The translations under genes were made by a program, and so were the position numbers. From Pseudomonas sp. R37(2017) (lineage in GTDB: Bacteria; Pseudomonadota; Gammaproteobacteria; Pseudomonadales; Pseudomonadaceae): 64,000 nt of DNA. Positions within the stretch are counted from its first letter, which is position 1. Each line of letters starts with the position of its first letter. Shown here piece after piece: positions 52,243 through 61,231 of the stretch. The notes beneath the pieces are model-generated. The model searched no databases and was not told the DNA's origin. It saw nothing but the letters and a program-made list of their open reading frames with translations. The DNA lies in contig NZ_NEHO01000010.1 of the NCBI RefSeq assembly GCF_002113375.1, forward strand, positions 144,246-208,245, written 5' to 3'.

Positions 52243-53838
52243 CTACAGGCCTGGCAGGCGCTGGCGAATCTGTTCCACAACGGTATCGAGCGTCCCGCTT
52301 TCATTGGTCTGGACGCGCTTGCTGCAGAGAATTTCTGCGGGTGTCAGGGCTTCGCGGCTGGCTTGCTGAGCTGCGATAACGGCCAAAGTGGCGTCGGACG
52401 GGTCCTTTCTGTCTGCCTGGCGCACGGCCAGCCAGCTTTCGATGACGGCCTGGGGTGCATTGCAATCGAGGATCAGGAAGGGGGCACCCGTGGCCTCGGC
52501 TACCTTCGCGGCGCTGTCACGTTGATCATGCTTGAGGTAAGTGGCGTCGACCACCACCGGGAAGCCCGCACGCAGGATGACGTCGGCGATTTCGTGCAGG
52601 CGGCCATAGGTCGCCACGCTGGCGTCGGCGCTATAGATGCCGGCCTGTACGTCATTTTCGACGGTTTGCTCGCCGAACAGGCGCTTGCGCTCAACATCGG
52701 AGCGCAGGCGAATCGCGCCCAGGGCTTCGACCAGGCGCATGGCGACATGGCTCTTGCCGACGGCGGAAGCACCGTGGGTAATGGCCATGAAGCGCGAAGG
52801 AATGGTGCTGTAGCTTTCCGCCAGGTTGGCGTAGTTGCGGTACTGGCGCAGGGTCGTGGCGCGCTGCACCGCCGTGGCTTCGGCTGGCATGCTGAACAGG
52901 GCGACCTTGGCGCGAACCAGTGCGCGGTAGGCTTTATAGAAGTTCAGCAGTTCGAGGCCGCGGTAATCACCGGTCAGTTCCAGGTACTGGCTGATGAAGC
53001 GACGGGCCAGGCACTTCAGGCCGCGATCTTCCAGGTCCATCGCCAGGAAGCCGGTATCGGCATAAACGTCGGTGAAGCGAAACGGTTCGTTGAATTCGAT
53101 GCAGTCGAAGATCACGACCTTGCCGTCGATCACAGTTGCGTTGCCCAGGTGGATATCGCCGTGGCATTCACGAATGAAACCTTCGGCCTTGCGCTGGGCG
53201 AGCAGTGGTTTAAGGCGTTCGAAGCTGCTTTCGGCCCAGGCTTGCAGGGCATCGAGTTGCAGCAAGTCGGCTTTGTCGCTGAGGAATGGACGGATCTGTT
53301 CGAAGTTCTGCCGCACGGGTGCCATGACGCTGTCCGGGGTGCCGGCTTCGTGTCCGGCCGGCACTTTCGGTGCGTTGAGGTGGAAGCGGGCGATTTGCTC
53401 GGCCATCTCGTCGATGTGCGCGGTGGTCAGTTCGCCATTGGCTTGCAGGGTGCTGAGCAAGCCGTTTTGCGGGAACTGGCGCATCTTCAGTACATATTCG
53501 ATGGCCGGACCTTCGCCGCCCAGTTGTGGAGCCTCGGCGCTGCCGGTGACGGGCAGCACTTCGAGATACAACTCGTCGGTCAGGCGCTGGTTCAGGCGCA
53601 GTTCTTCAGCGCAGAAGTGTGCGCGAGCCTCAAGGCTGGTGAAGTCGAGAAAGCCGAAATTGACCGGCTTCTTCACTTTATAGGCATAGTGGCCAGTGAG
53701 CAGTACCCAGGAAATATGGGTCTCGATGACCTGGAATCCCTCAACAGGATGCGGGTAGAGGGCAGGGTTTTGCAGGGCAGCGATCAGGGACTGGCTCACA
53801 GGCGATCCTTCAGAGTCTGGGAAATTCAAGGTCGTCAT
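52243..53838 (-). CDS. Bifunctional APH-like kinase and AAA-type ATPase
   Basis: This 531-residue protein joins an aminoglycoside phosphotransferase-like domain (about residues 1-330, with the catalytic loop RECHGDIHLGN and VVIFDCIEFNEPFR) to a P-loop kinase domain (about 350-531) with Walker A HGASAVGKSH and a conserved LRSDVERKRLFGEQ segment. Similar fusions are common in Pseudomonas (COG2187/COG0645). The substrate is unknown. I chose the start at 53838, which begins MTTLNFPDS. It is divergent from mrcB, 77 bp away. Confidence 0.82.
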   Translation of the reverse strand: MTTLNFPDSEGSPVSQSLIAALQNPALYPHPVEGFQVIETHISWVLLTGHYAYKVKKPVNFGFLDFTSLEARAHFCAEELRLNQRLTDELYLEVLPVTGSAEAPQLGGEGPAIEYVLKMRQFPQNGLLSTLQANGELTTAHIDEMAEQIARFHLNAPKVPAGHEAGTPDSVMAPVRQNFEQIRPFLSDKADLLQLDALQAWAESSFERLKPLLAQRKAEGFIRECHGDIHLGNATVIDGKVVIFDCIEFNEPFRFTDVYADTGFLAMDLEDRGLKCLARRFISQYLELTGDYRGLELLNFYKAYRALVRAKVALFSMPAEATAVQRATTLRQYRNYANLAESYSTIPSRFMAITHGASAVGKSHVAMRLVEALGAIRLRSDVERKRLFGEQTVENDVQAGIYSADASVATYGRLHEIADVILRAGFPVVVDATYLKHDQRDSAAKVAEATGAPFLILDCNAPQAVIESWLAVRQADRKDPSDATLAVIAAQQASREALTPAEILCSKRVQTNESGTLDTVVEQIRQRLPGL

Positions 53839-53915
53839 TATGGCCGCAAGTCCGCTCGACGCAAACCTTGGAGCGCTCCTGTTGAGCGTGAATAAAGTGC
53901 GTATAATCCGCCGCC

Positions 53916-56234
53916 ATGACTCGTACCCGAACTCCCCGTACCCCAAAAAAACCACCCTCCAGGGGCTTGCGCCCGTGGCTGGGCTGGGCCATTAAACTCA
54001 GTCTGGTCGGCCTGGTAGTGCTGGCTGGATTCGCTGTTTACCTTGATGCGATCGTCCAGGAGAAGTTCTCCGGCAAGCGCTGGACCATTCCGGCCAAGGT
54101 TTACGCGCGCCCACTCGAGCTGTTCGTCGGACAAAAGCTGAGCAGGGACGATTTCCTGACCGAGCTCGACGCCCTGGGCTATCGCCGTGAAAGCGTGGCC
54201 AACGGTCCGGGCGCGGCGTCGGTCAACGGCAATACCGTTGATCTGAATACCCGTGGCTTCCAGTTCTATGAAGGCATGGAACAAGCGCAACCGGTTCGGG
54301 TGCGCTTCTCCGGCGACTACGTGGCCGACTTGTCGGGTGCAAAAGACTCGAAACTTTCAGTCGTGCGCCTGGAGCCGCTGCTGATCGGCGGGCTGTACCC
54401 GAAAAACCTCGAAGACCGGATCCTGATCAAGATCGATCAGGTGCCGCCGTACCTGCTGGAAACACTGGTGGCGGTCGAGGATCGTGATTTTTATCATCAC
54501 TTTGGTGTTTCGCCGAAGTCGATCGCCCGTGCAATCTGGGTCAATGGCTCGTCCGGTCGCATGCGTCAGGGCGGCAGTACCCTGACTCAGCAGTTGGTCA
54601 AGAACTTCTACCTGACCAACGAGCGCAGCCTGAGCCGCAAGCTCACCGAAGCGATGATGGCGTTGCTGCTTGAGCTGCATTACGACAAGCGCGAAATCCT
54701 TGAGGCCTACCTCAACGAGGTGTTCATCGGGCAGGACGGTCAGCGCGCGGTGCACGGTTTCGGCCTGGCCAGCCAGTTCTTCTTCAGCCAGCCGCTGGCT
54801 GAACTCAAGCTGCATCAGGTCGCGCTGCTGGTGGGCATGGTCAAGGGGCCTTCGTCCTATAACCCGCGTCGTTATCCGGAGCGAGCCCTCGAGCGGCGTA
54901 ACCTGGTGCTCGATGTGCTGCAAGAGCAGGGCGTAGCGACTGCCGAGCAGGTTGAAGCCGCGAAGAAGATGCCACTGGGCGTGACCAAGCGCGGCAGTCT
55001 GGCTGACAGCTCGTTCCCCGGCTTCCTCGATCTGGTCAAGCGTCAGTTGCGCGAAGACTATCGCGACGAAGACTTGACCGAAGAAGGCCTGCGCATCTTC
55101 ACCAGTTTCGACCCGATCCTGCAGATGAAGGCTGAAGCCTCGGTCAACGACACCTTCAAGCGCCTGGCGGGGCGCAAGGGTTCCGATGACGTCGAAGCGG
55201 CCATGGTCGTGACCAATCCCGAGACTGGCGAAGTACAGGCGATGATCGGCAGTCGCCAGTCCAGCTTTGCCGGGTTCAACCGGGCGTTGGACGCTGTGCG
55301 ACCGATCGGCTCTTTGATCAAGCCGGCGGTTTACCTGACGGCGCTGGAGAAGCCAAGCCAGTACACCTTGACCAGTTGGCTGTCGGACGAATCGTTCTCG
55401 GTCAAGGGCGCCGATGGCCAGGTCTGGAAACCGCAGAACTATGATCGTCGTTCTCACGGGACCGTTTTCCTCTATCAAGGCCTGGCGCATTCCTACAATC
55501 TGTCGACCGCGCGGCTCGGTCTGGCGGTCGGTGTGCCGAACGTCCTGAAGACGGTGGAGCGCCTGGGGGTGTCTCGTGAATTCCCGGCGTTTCCATCGAT
55601 GTTGCTCGGGGCCGGCGGCATGACGCCGATCGAAGTGGCGACCATGTACCAGACGCTCGCCAACGGCGGCTTCAATACGCCGATGCGCGGGATTCGCAGT
55701 GTGCTGACGGCCGAGGGTGAACCGCTCAAGCGTTATCCATTCCAGATTCAGCAGCGATTCGACCCGGCCTCCATTTACCTGATCCAGAGCGCCATGCAGC
55801 GGGTGATGCGCGAAGGTACCGGCAGTTCGGTTTACAACGTGTTGCCAAGGACTCTGAACCTGGCGGGTAAAACCGGTACCAGTAACGATTCGCGGGACAG
55901 TTGGTTTGCCGGATTCAGCCAGGACTTGCTGGCGGTGGTCTGGCTGGGGCGCGATGACAACGGCAAGACGCCATTCACCGGCGCCACCGGGGCACTGCAG
56001 GTCTGGACCAGCTTCATGCGCAAGGCCGACCCGTTGCCGCTGGACATGCCGCAGCCGGATAACATCGTTCAGGCCTGGGTTGACTCGAGAACCGGGCAAG
56101 GTTCCGACGCAGGTTGCCCGGGGGCCGTACAGATGCCGTATATTCGCGGCAGCGAACCGCCTCCCGGCGCCGCTTGCGGTGGTGAAAACCCTGCAGAGTC
56201 GGTGATGGATTGGGTCAAGGGCTGGATGAATTAA
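53916..56234 (+). CDS. mrcB: Penicillin-binding protein 1B
   Basis: PBP1b makes and crosslinks peptidoglycan. The 772-residue protein has a cytoplasmic basic N-tail and one membrane helix (KLSLVGLVVLAGFAVYLD). The transglycosylase domain has VEDRDFYHHFG with catalytic Glu and QGGSTLTQQLVKNFYL. The transpeptidase domain has the SxxK motif RPIGSLIKPA, SYNLST and GKTGTSND. The C-terminal Gly/Pro-rich stretch is usual. The next two genes follow 16 bp and 0 bp later, so it heads an operon with its activator lipoprotein. Confidence 0.95.
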   Translation: MTRTRTPRTPKKPPSRGLRPWLGWAIKLSLVGLVVLAGFAVYLDAIVQEKFSGKRWTIPAKVYARPLELFVGQKLSRDDFLTELDALGYRRESVANGPGAASVNGNTVDLNTRGFQFYEGMEQAQPVRVRFSGDYVADLSGAKDSKLSVVRLEPLLIGGLYPKNLEDRILIKIDQVPPYLLETLVAVEDRDFYHHFGVSPKSIARAIWVNGSSGRMRQGGSTLTQQLVKNFYLTNERSLSRKLTEAMMALLLELHYDKREILEAYLNEVFIGQDGQRAVHGFGLASQFFFSQPLAELKLHQVALLVGMVKGPSSYNPRRYPERALERRNLVLDVLQEQGVATAEQVEAAKKMPLGVTKRGSLADSSFPGFLDLVKRQLREDYRDEDLTEEGLRIFTSFDPILQMKAEASVNDTFKRLAGRKGSDDVEAAMVVTNPETGEVQAMIGSRQSSFAGFNRALDAVRPIGSLIKPAVYLTALEKPSQYTLTSWLSDESFSVKGADGQVWKPQNYDRRSHGTVFLYQGLAHSYNLSTARLGLAVGVPNVLKTVERLGVSREFPAFPSMLLGAGGMTPIEVATMYQTLANGGFNTPMRGIRSVLTAEGEPLKRYPFQIQQRFDPASIYLIQSAMQRVMREGTGSSVYNVLPRTLNLAGKTGTSNDSRDSWFAGFSQDLLAVVWLGRDDNGKTPFTGATGALQVWTSFMRKADPLPLDMPQPDNIVQAWVDSRTGQGSDAGCPGAVQMPYIRGSEPPPGAACGGENPAESVMDWVKGWMN

Positions 56235-56250
56235 GCAAAGAGGGTTTCAA

Positions 56251-56988
56251 GTGAACAAGTGGTTGATTCCAGCGGTTACCGCCGTGGCTTTGCTCAGCGG
56301 TTGCTCCACCGTACAACGTGGCTCGATTCCGGTCGTGGACTCCGGCACCGCCGTTTCCAACAGTGAGCGGATCTCGGCCAATGGCGGCTTCCGCCAGACA
56401 ACGGTCAAACGCCCCGTGCAAGGTCAGTCACAGGCCCGGGCGATTCCGCAAGGCGACAGCGGTGTCGTGGTAATGGTGCCGGGTGCTGCAACGACCTCAA
56501 CGCCGATCAGCACCACGCCGATTACCCCGGGGCCGATCACTCCGGGGCCGATTGACACGTCGCCGGTCCAGTCGGCGCCAATCAATCAGGGCAACTACAG
56601 CATGCCGTCGTCGCCAAGCGGGATTCCGTCGGCCAGTTCGGGCGGACTGTCTGCCGATGAGCAGCTGGATGGGCCGGTGCTGGCTTTGCTGACCACTGCT
56701 CAACAGCAACAGGCGAGCGGTGATCTCAACGGTGCCTCCTCCAGTCTCGAACGCGCCCAGCGCGTTGCTCCTCGCGAGCCGCAGGTGCTTTACCGTCTGG
56801 CGCAGGTGCGGATGGCTCAAGGCGATGCCGCCCAGGCCGAGCAGTTCGCTCGCCGTGGGCTGACCCTTGCCAATGGTCGACCAGACCTTCAGGCCAACTT
56901 GTGGGATCTGATTGGCCAGGCGCGTGAAAAGCAGGGTGATTCCCAAGGTGCGGCATTGGCGCGCCAGAAGGCCAAGGTAACGCTGTAA
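56251..56988 (+). CDS. lpoP: TPR outer-membrane lipoprotein, probable PBP1b activator LpoP
   Basis: The 245-residue lipoprotein has the signal MNKWLIPAVTAVALLSGCS with lipobox LSGC. A disordered Pro/Thr/Ser-rich linker with repeated TPGPI units spans about residues 75-130. A C-terminal TPR bundle follows: LTTAQQQQASGDLNGASSSLERA and YRLAQVRMAQGDAAQAEQF. In P. aeruginosa the TPR lipoprotein LpoP is encoded next to the PBP1b gene and activates it; this gene matches in position and architecture. Confidence 0.85.
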   Translation: MNKWLIPAVTAVALLSGCSTVQRGSIPVVDSGTAVSNSERISANGGFRQTTVKRPVQGQSQARAIPQGDSGVVVMVPGAATTSTPISTTPITPGPITPGPIDTSPVQSAPINQGNYSMPSSPSGIPSASSGGLSADEQLDGPVLALLTTAQQQQASGDLNGASSSLERAQRVAPREPQVLYRLAQVRMAQGDAAQAEQFARRGLTLANGRPDLQANLWDLIGQAREKQGDSQGAALARQKAKVTL

Positions 56989-57323
56989 TGGATGCGCGCT
57001 TTCTGAAAATCGCCAATCAACTGCTGTTGATCGAGCGCGAGTTGCGGGTGCAAGGATGGTGGGATGAAGTCTCGCCATCTGCCGAAGCACTTTCCAGTGT
57101 CGAGCCGTTTTCGGTCGATACACTGGATTTCGAGCAATGGCTGCAATGGATCTTCCTGCCACGCATGAAAATGATCCTTGAGCAGAATTTGCCGCTACCC
57201 AATGCGTCGGGCATTCAGGAAATGGCTGAAATGGTCTTTGCCGGGCGCAATGTCCAGGGCAAGGATCGGCAGCTGCAGGAATTGCTCAAACAGTTTGATC
57301 AGTTGATCACGGCGTCTCGCTGA
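56988..57323 (+). CDS. yqcC: YqcC-family protein
   Basis: The 111-residue protein starts MDARFLKIANQLLLIERELR and has the family pattern LDFEQWLQWIFLPRMKMILEQN followed by MAEMVFAGRN. It is YqcC (DUF446), unknown in function. The ATG overlaps the lpoP stop (TAATG), so the three genes are probably co-translated. A hairpin CTGCCAGC/GCTGGCAG at 57332-57351 follows. Confidence 0.85.
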   Translation: MDARFLKIANQLLLIERELRVQGWWDEVSPSAEALSSVEPFSVDTLDFEQWLQWIFLPRMKMILEQNLPLPNASGIQEMAEMVFAGRNVQGKDRQLQELLKQFDQLITASR

Positions 57324-57331
57324 GCCAGAAG

Positions 57332-57351
57332 CTGCCAGCGTCCGCTGGCAG
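57332..57351 (+). terminator. Terminator-like hairpin after yqcC
   Basis: An 8-bp stem CTGCCAGC/GCTGGCAG with a 4-nt loop, followed by a weak T tract (TTGTT). Confidence 0.5.
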
Positions 57352-57806
57352 TTGTTCACAATCCCTTTCTGTTTTGTCGGCCATCGCAGGGTAAGCGCAT
57401 GCGCGTGCCAATTTTTCGGCAAAAGTTGCGCAATCGAAGCCAACAAGCGGCGGATTTAGAGGTTTTTTCTTGCGTTCTCATGTGCTTACCAGAATAAAGC
57501 TCATAGACGACTTGACTTGCAAGGGACGAAACAGAAGAATCCAAAGTCCGCTGTACAGGGACTGCCAGAAGCAGACCCTCTCAGCAGATCATGAGGCGCA
57601 TATCCGCGTCGACCTGTTACACCCGCAACGCGTTACCTCGCGCTGGGTGGGAAAGGCCCGCAACACTTGGGACGATCCCAATACTTGCTCAGTCAGTGCT
57701 GACGTAGTCGGCGACCACCGTCGCTCATGCTCTGCTGAGAAGTAAACCTATTAAGACCCGTCCCATTTTTCGTGGGCGGTATTCTGGCGTTTTAGAGGTG
57801 AGCAAC
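57352..57806 (+). other. Long leader region before ilvI
   Basis: A -35 TTGACT (57512-57517) and a -10-like AAGAAT (57535-57540) are 17 bp apart, giving a leader of about 255 nt. It holds short hairpins (TTGGGAC..TCCCAA, CCGTCCCA..TGGGCGG) but no clear terminator. A 36-codon frame at 57591 is not rich in runs of Ile, Leu or Val codons, so attenuation is unproven. Confidence 0.45.
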
Positions 57807-59531
57807 GTGGAGCTTTTATCTGGCGGTGAGATGCTCGTCCGCTTTTTGCGCGACGAAGGCGTCAAATATATCTACGGGTACCCGGGTGGTGCTCTTCTTC
57901 ATGTTTACGATGCCCTGTTCAAAGAACCGGAAGTGACCCACATCCTGGTTCGTCACGAGCAAGCGGCTACCCATATGGCTGACGGCTACGCCCGTGCCAC
58001 CGGTAAAGCCGGTGTGGTACTGGTGACTTCCGGTCCGGGCGCGACAAACGCCATCACCGGTATTGCCACGGCGTACATGGACTCCATTCCGATGGTGATC
58101 ATTTCCGGCCAGGTGCCGAGCACCATGGTTGGCACCGACGCATTCCAGGAAACCGACATGATCGGTATCTCCCGGCCGATCGTGAAGCACAGCTTCATGA
58201 TCAAGCATGCGTCGGAAATCCCGGAAGTCATGAAGAAAGCCTTCTACCTGGCGCAATCCGGTCGTCCTGGTCCGGTCGTTGTCGATATTCCGAAAGACAT
58301 GACCAACCCGGCCGAGAAGTTCGAATACGTCTTCCCGAAAAAAGCCAAGCTGCGTTCCTACAGCCCGGCTGTTCGCGGTCACTCCGGTCAAATCCGCAAG
58401 GCGGCAGAAATGCTCCTGGCGGCCAAGCGTCCAGTGCTGTACTCGGGCGGCGGCGTGATCCTCGGCGGTGGTTCCGCACCACTGACCGAACTGGCGAAGA
58501 TGCTCAACCTGCCAGTGACCAATACCCTGATGGGCCTCGGTGGTTTCCCTGGTACCGATCGCCAGTTCATCGGCATGCTTGGCATGCACGGCAGCTACAC
58601 CGCCAACCTGGCGATGCACCATGCCGACGTGATCCTTGCCGTCGGCGCGCGTTTCGACGATCGCGTGATCAACGGCGCACCGAAGTTCTGCCCGAATGCC
58701 AAGATCATTCACATCGACATCGACCCGGCTTCGATCTCCAAGACCATCAAGGCTGATGTGCCTATCGTTGGTCCGGTCGAGAGTGTCCTGACCGAAATGG
58801 TCGCGATCCTCAAGGAGATCGGCGAAACCCCGAACAAGGAAGCGGTGGCCAGTTGGTGGAAGCAGGTCGATGAGTGGCGTGGTGATCGCGGCCTGTTCCC
58901 TTACGACAAGGGCGACGGCAGCAAGATCAAGCCGCAGACCGTTATTGAAACCCTGTGCGAAGTGACCAAGGGCGATGCCTTTGTGACCTCCGACGTGGGT
59001 CAGCACCAGATGTTCGCTGCACAGTACTACAAGTTCAACAAGCCTAATCGCTGGATCAACTCCGGTGGCCTGGGCACCATGGGCTTCGGTTTGCCGGCGG
59101 CCATGGGTATCAGCCTGAGCTTCCCTGACGCTGACGTTGCATGCGTCACCGGCGAGGGCAGCATCCAGATGAATATCCAGGAGCTGTCGACCTGCCTGCA
59201 ATATGGTTTGCCGGTAAAGATCGTCATCCTGAACAACGGTGTGTTGGGCATGGTTCGCCAGTGGCAGGACATGAGCTACGGCAGCCGTCACTCTCACTCC
59301 TATATGGAATCGCTGCCTGATTTCGTCAAGCTGGCGGAGGCTTATGGCCACGTTGGTGTGCGCATCACCGATTCGAAGGATTTGAAGTCGAAGATGGAAG
59401 AAGCGTTCGCCATGAAGGATCGCCTGGTGGTGATCGATATTTCGGTCGATACCAGCGAGCACGTCTACCCGATGCAGATCAAAGACGGCTCGATGCGCGA
59501 TATGTGGCTGAGCAAGACGGAGCGTACCTAA
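57807..59531 (+). CDS. ilvI: Acetolactate synthase large subunit
   Basis: The large subunit joins pyruvate or 2-ketobutyrate to form acetolactate, the first shared step to Ile, Val and Leu. The protein has 574 residues from the GTG at 57807. I prefer that start because AGAGGTGA (57794-57801) is a good Shine-Dalgarno 5 bp upstream; an in-frame GTG at 57798 lies inside it. Landmarks are YGYPGGALL, HEQAATHMADGYARATGKAG, the ThDP motif GEGSIQMNIQELSTCLQYGLPVKIVILNN and the FAD region GGGSAPLTELAKML. It leads ilvI-ilvH-ilvC. Confidence 0.95.
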   Translation: MELLSGGEMLVRFLRDEGVKYIYGYPGGALLHVYDALFKEPEVTHILVRHEQAATHMADGYARATGKAGVVLVTSGPGATNAITGIATAYMDSIPMVIISGQVPSTMVGTDAFQETDMIGISRPIVKHSFMIKHASEIPEVMKKAFYLAQSGRPGPVVVDIPKDMTNPAEKFEYVFPKKAKLRSYSPAVRGHSGQIRKAAEMLLAAKRPVLYSGGGVILGGGSAPLTELAKMLNLPVTNTLMGLGGFPGTDRQFIGMLGMHGSYTANLAMHHADVILAVGARFDDRVINGAPKFCPNAKIIHIDIDPASISKTIKADVPIVGPVESVLTEMVAILKEIGETPNKEAVASWWKQVDEWRGDRGLFPYDKGDGSKIKPQTVIETLCEVTKGDAFVTSDVGQHQMFAAQYYKFNKPNRWINSGGLGTMGFGLPAAMGISLSFPDADVACVTGEGSIQMNIQELSTCLQYGLPVKIVILNNGVLGMVRQWQDMSYGSRHSHSYMESLPDFVKLAEAYGHVGVRITDSKDLKSKMEEAFAMKDRLVVIDISVDTSEHVYPMQIKDGSMRDMWLSKTERT

Positions 59532-59533
59532 TC

Positions 59534-60025
59534 ATGCGGCACATTATTTCCTTGCTTCTGGAAAACGAACCTGGCGCTCTGTCTCGTGTGGTTGGCCTGT
59601 TCTCGCAGCGTAACTACAACATCGAAAGCCTGACCGTGGCCCCAACCGAAGACCCGACCCTGTCGCGTCTGACGCTGACCACTGTGGGCCACGATGAGAT
59701 CATCGAGCAGATCACCAAGAACCTGAACAAACTGATCGAAGTGGTAAAACTGGTCGACCTGTCGGAAAGTGCTCACATCGAGCGCGAACTGATGCTGGTC
59801 AAGGTCAAGGCCACCGGCGCCCAGCGCGCCGAGATCAAGCGCACTACCGATATTTACCGTGGGCAGATCGTCGATGTCAGCGCCAGCGTGTATACCGTTC
59901 AACTGACCGGTACCAGCGACAAGCTCGACAGCTTCATTCAGTCCATTGGCACCGCATCGATTCTGGAAACCGTCCGTAGTGGCGTGACCGGCATTGCCCG
60001 CGGCGACAAAGTACTCAGCATCTAA
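59534..60025 (+). CDS. ilvH: Acetolactate synthase small (regulatory) subunit
   Basis: The 163-residue subunit gives valine feedback to IlvI. Its N-terminal ACT domain, MRHIISLLLENEPGALSRVVGLFSQRNYNIESLTVAPTED, is the valine site. A second ferredoxin-like domain ends in VRSGVTGIARGDKVLSI. It begins 2 bp after ilvI, so the two are in one operon. An earlier in-frame start inside ilvI is not needed. Confidence 0.96.
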   Translation: MRHIISLLLENEPGALSRVVGLFSQRNYNIESLTVAPTEDPTLSRLTLTTVGHDEIIEQITKNLNKLIEVVKLVDLSESAHIERELMLVKVKATGAQRAEIKRTTDIYRGQIVDVSASVYTVQLTGTSDKLDSFIQSIGTASILETVRSGVTGIARGDKVLSI

Positions 60026-60070
60026 ACCAAATTAGCGAACGGCCCGAGCGGCCTGATATAGGGGAAATTC

Positions 60071-61087
60071 ATGAAAGTTTTCTACGATAAAGACTGCGAC
60101 CTGTCGATCATCCAGGGCAAGAAAGTTGCCATCATCGGCTACGGTTCCCAGGGTCACGCTCAAGCGTGCAACCTGAAGGACTCCGGCGTTGACGTTACCG
60201 TTGGCCTGCGTAAAGGTTCGGCCACTGTTGCCAAAGCTGAAGCTCACGGCCTGAAAGTGGCTGACGTGGCTACCGCTGTTGCTGCTGCCGACCTGGTCAT
60301 GATCCTGACCCCGGACGAGTTCCAGGGCGCGTTGTACCGCGACGAAATCCAACCGAACATCAAGAAGGGCGCTACCCTGGCCTTCTCCCACGGTTTTTCG
60401 ATCCACTACAACCAGGTTGTGCCGCGCGCTGACCTCGACGTGATCATGATCGCGCCGAAAGCTCCAGGTCACACCGTACGTTCCGAGTTCGTGAAGGGCG
60501 GCGGTATCCCTGACCTGATCGCTATCTACCAGGACGCTTCCGGCAATGCCAAAAACGTTGCGCTGTCCTACGCAGCTGGCGTTGGTGGTGGCCGTACCGG
60601 CATCATCGAAACCACCTTCAAGGACGAGACTGAAACCGACCTGTTCGGCGAACAGGCCGTTCTGTGCGGCGGTACCGTTGAGCTGGTAAAAGCCGGTTTC
60701 GAAACCCTGGTTGAAGCTGGCTACGCGCCGGAAATGGCCTACTTCGAGTGCCTGCACGAGCTGAAGCTGATCGTTGACCTCATGTACGAAGGCGGCATCG
60801 CCAACATGAACTACTCGATCTCCAACAACGCCGAGTACGGCGAGTACGTGACCGGTCCGGAAGTGATCAACGCCGAATCCCGTCAGGCCATGCGCAATGC
60901 CCTGAAACGTATTCAGGACGGTGAATACGCCAAGATGTTCATCAGCGAAGGCGCTACCGGCTATCCTTCGATGACCGCCAAGCGTCGTAACAACGCCGCT
61001 CACGGTATCGAAATCATCGGCGAGCAACTGCGCTCCATGATGCCGTGGATCAGTGCCAACAAGATCGTCGACAAAGCTAAAAACTAA
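60071..61087 (+). CDS. ilvC: Ketol-acid reductoisomerase
   Basis: IlvC converts acetolactate to dihydroxyisovalerate using NADPH and Mg2+. The 338-residue class I enzyme has the Rossmann motif VAIIGYGSQGHAQA and the Mg ligands in GVGGGRTGIIETTFKDETETDLFGEQ. The ELKLIVDLMYEGGI helix knot is also present. The ribosome site is AGGGG before the ATG. Its product leads to the ketoisovalerate used by PanB in this window. Confidence 0.97.
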   Translation: MKVFYDKDCDLSIIQGKKVAIIGYGSQGHAQACNLKDSGVDVTVGLRKGSATVAKAEAHGLKVADVATAVAAADLVMILTPDEFQGALYRDEIQPNIKKGATLAFSHGFSIHYNQVVPRADLDVIMIAPKAPGHTVRSEFVKGGGIPDLIAIYQDASGNAKNVALSYAAGVGGGRTGIIETTFKDETETDLFGEQAVLCGGTVELVKAGFETLVEAGYAPEMAYFECLHELKLIVDLMYEGGIANMNYSISNNAEYGEYVTGPEVINAESRQAMRNALKRIQDGEYAKMFISEGATGYPSMTAKRRNNAAHGIEIIGEQLRSMMPWISANKIVDKAKN

Positions 61088-61106
61088 GTCACGCGCTTGT
61101 ACGAAA

Positions 61107-61130
61107 AACGCGGCTTAGGCCGCGTTTTTT
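61107..61130 (+). terminator. Terminator of ilvC
   Basis: An 8-bp stem AACGCGGC/GCCGCGTT with a TTAG loop and a T run, 19 bp after the ilvC stop. Confidence 0.88.
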
Positions 61131-61231
61131 CGTTTGGGAGGTCGGTTCTGGTATAAAGCTGCATCATTTGTGGCCGAACCGTCGTCCCAGACACCTGTCC
61201 AAACTTTCCACCCCGTTGCAAGGTAATGTCC

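Noticed and set aside
52363..53895. A plus-strand open frame of 510 codons opposite the kinase fusion
   Set aside because: Antisense shadow of a recognised gene.
54357..56099. A minus-strand open frame of 580 codons opposite mrcB
   Set aside because: Antisense shadow of a recognised gene.
57591..57701. A 36-codon frame in the ilvI leader as a leader peptide
   Set aside because: It has scattered Leu/Ile/Val but no run of them, and no terminator or antiterminator pairing could be shown.
57816..59462. A minus-strand open frame of 548 codons opposite ilvI
   Set aside because: Antisense shadow; composition of a shadow frame.
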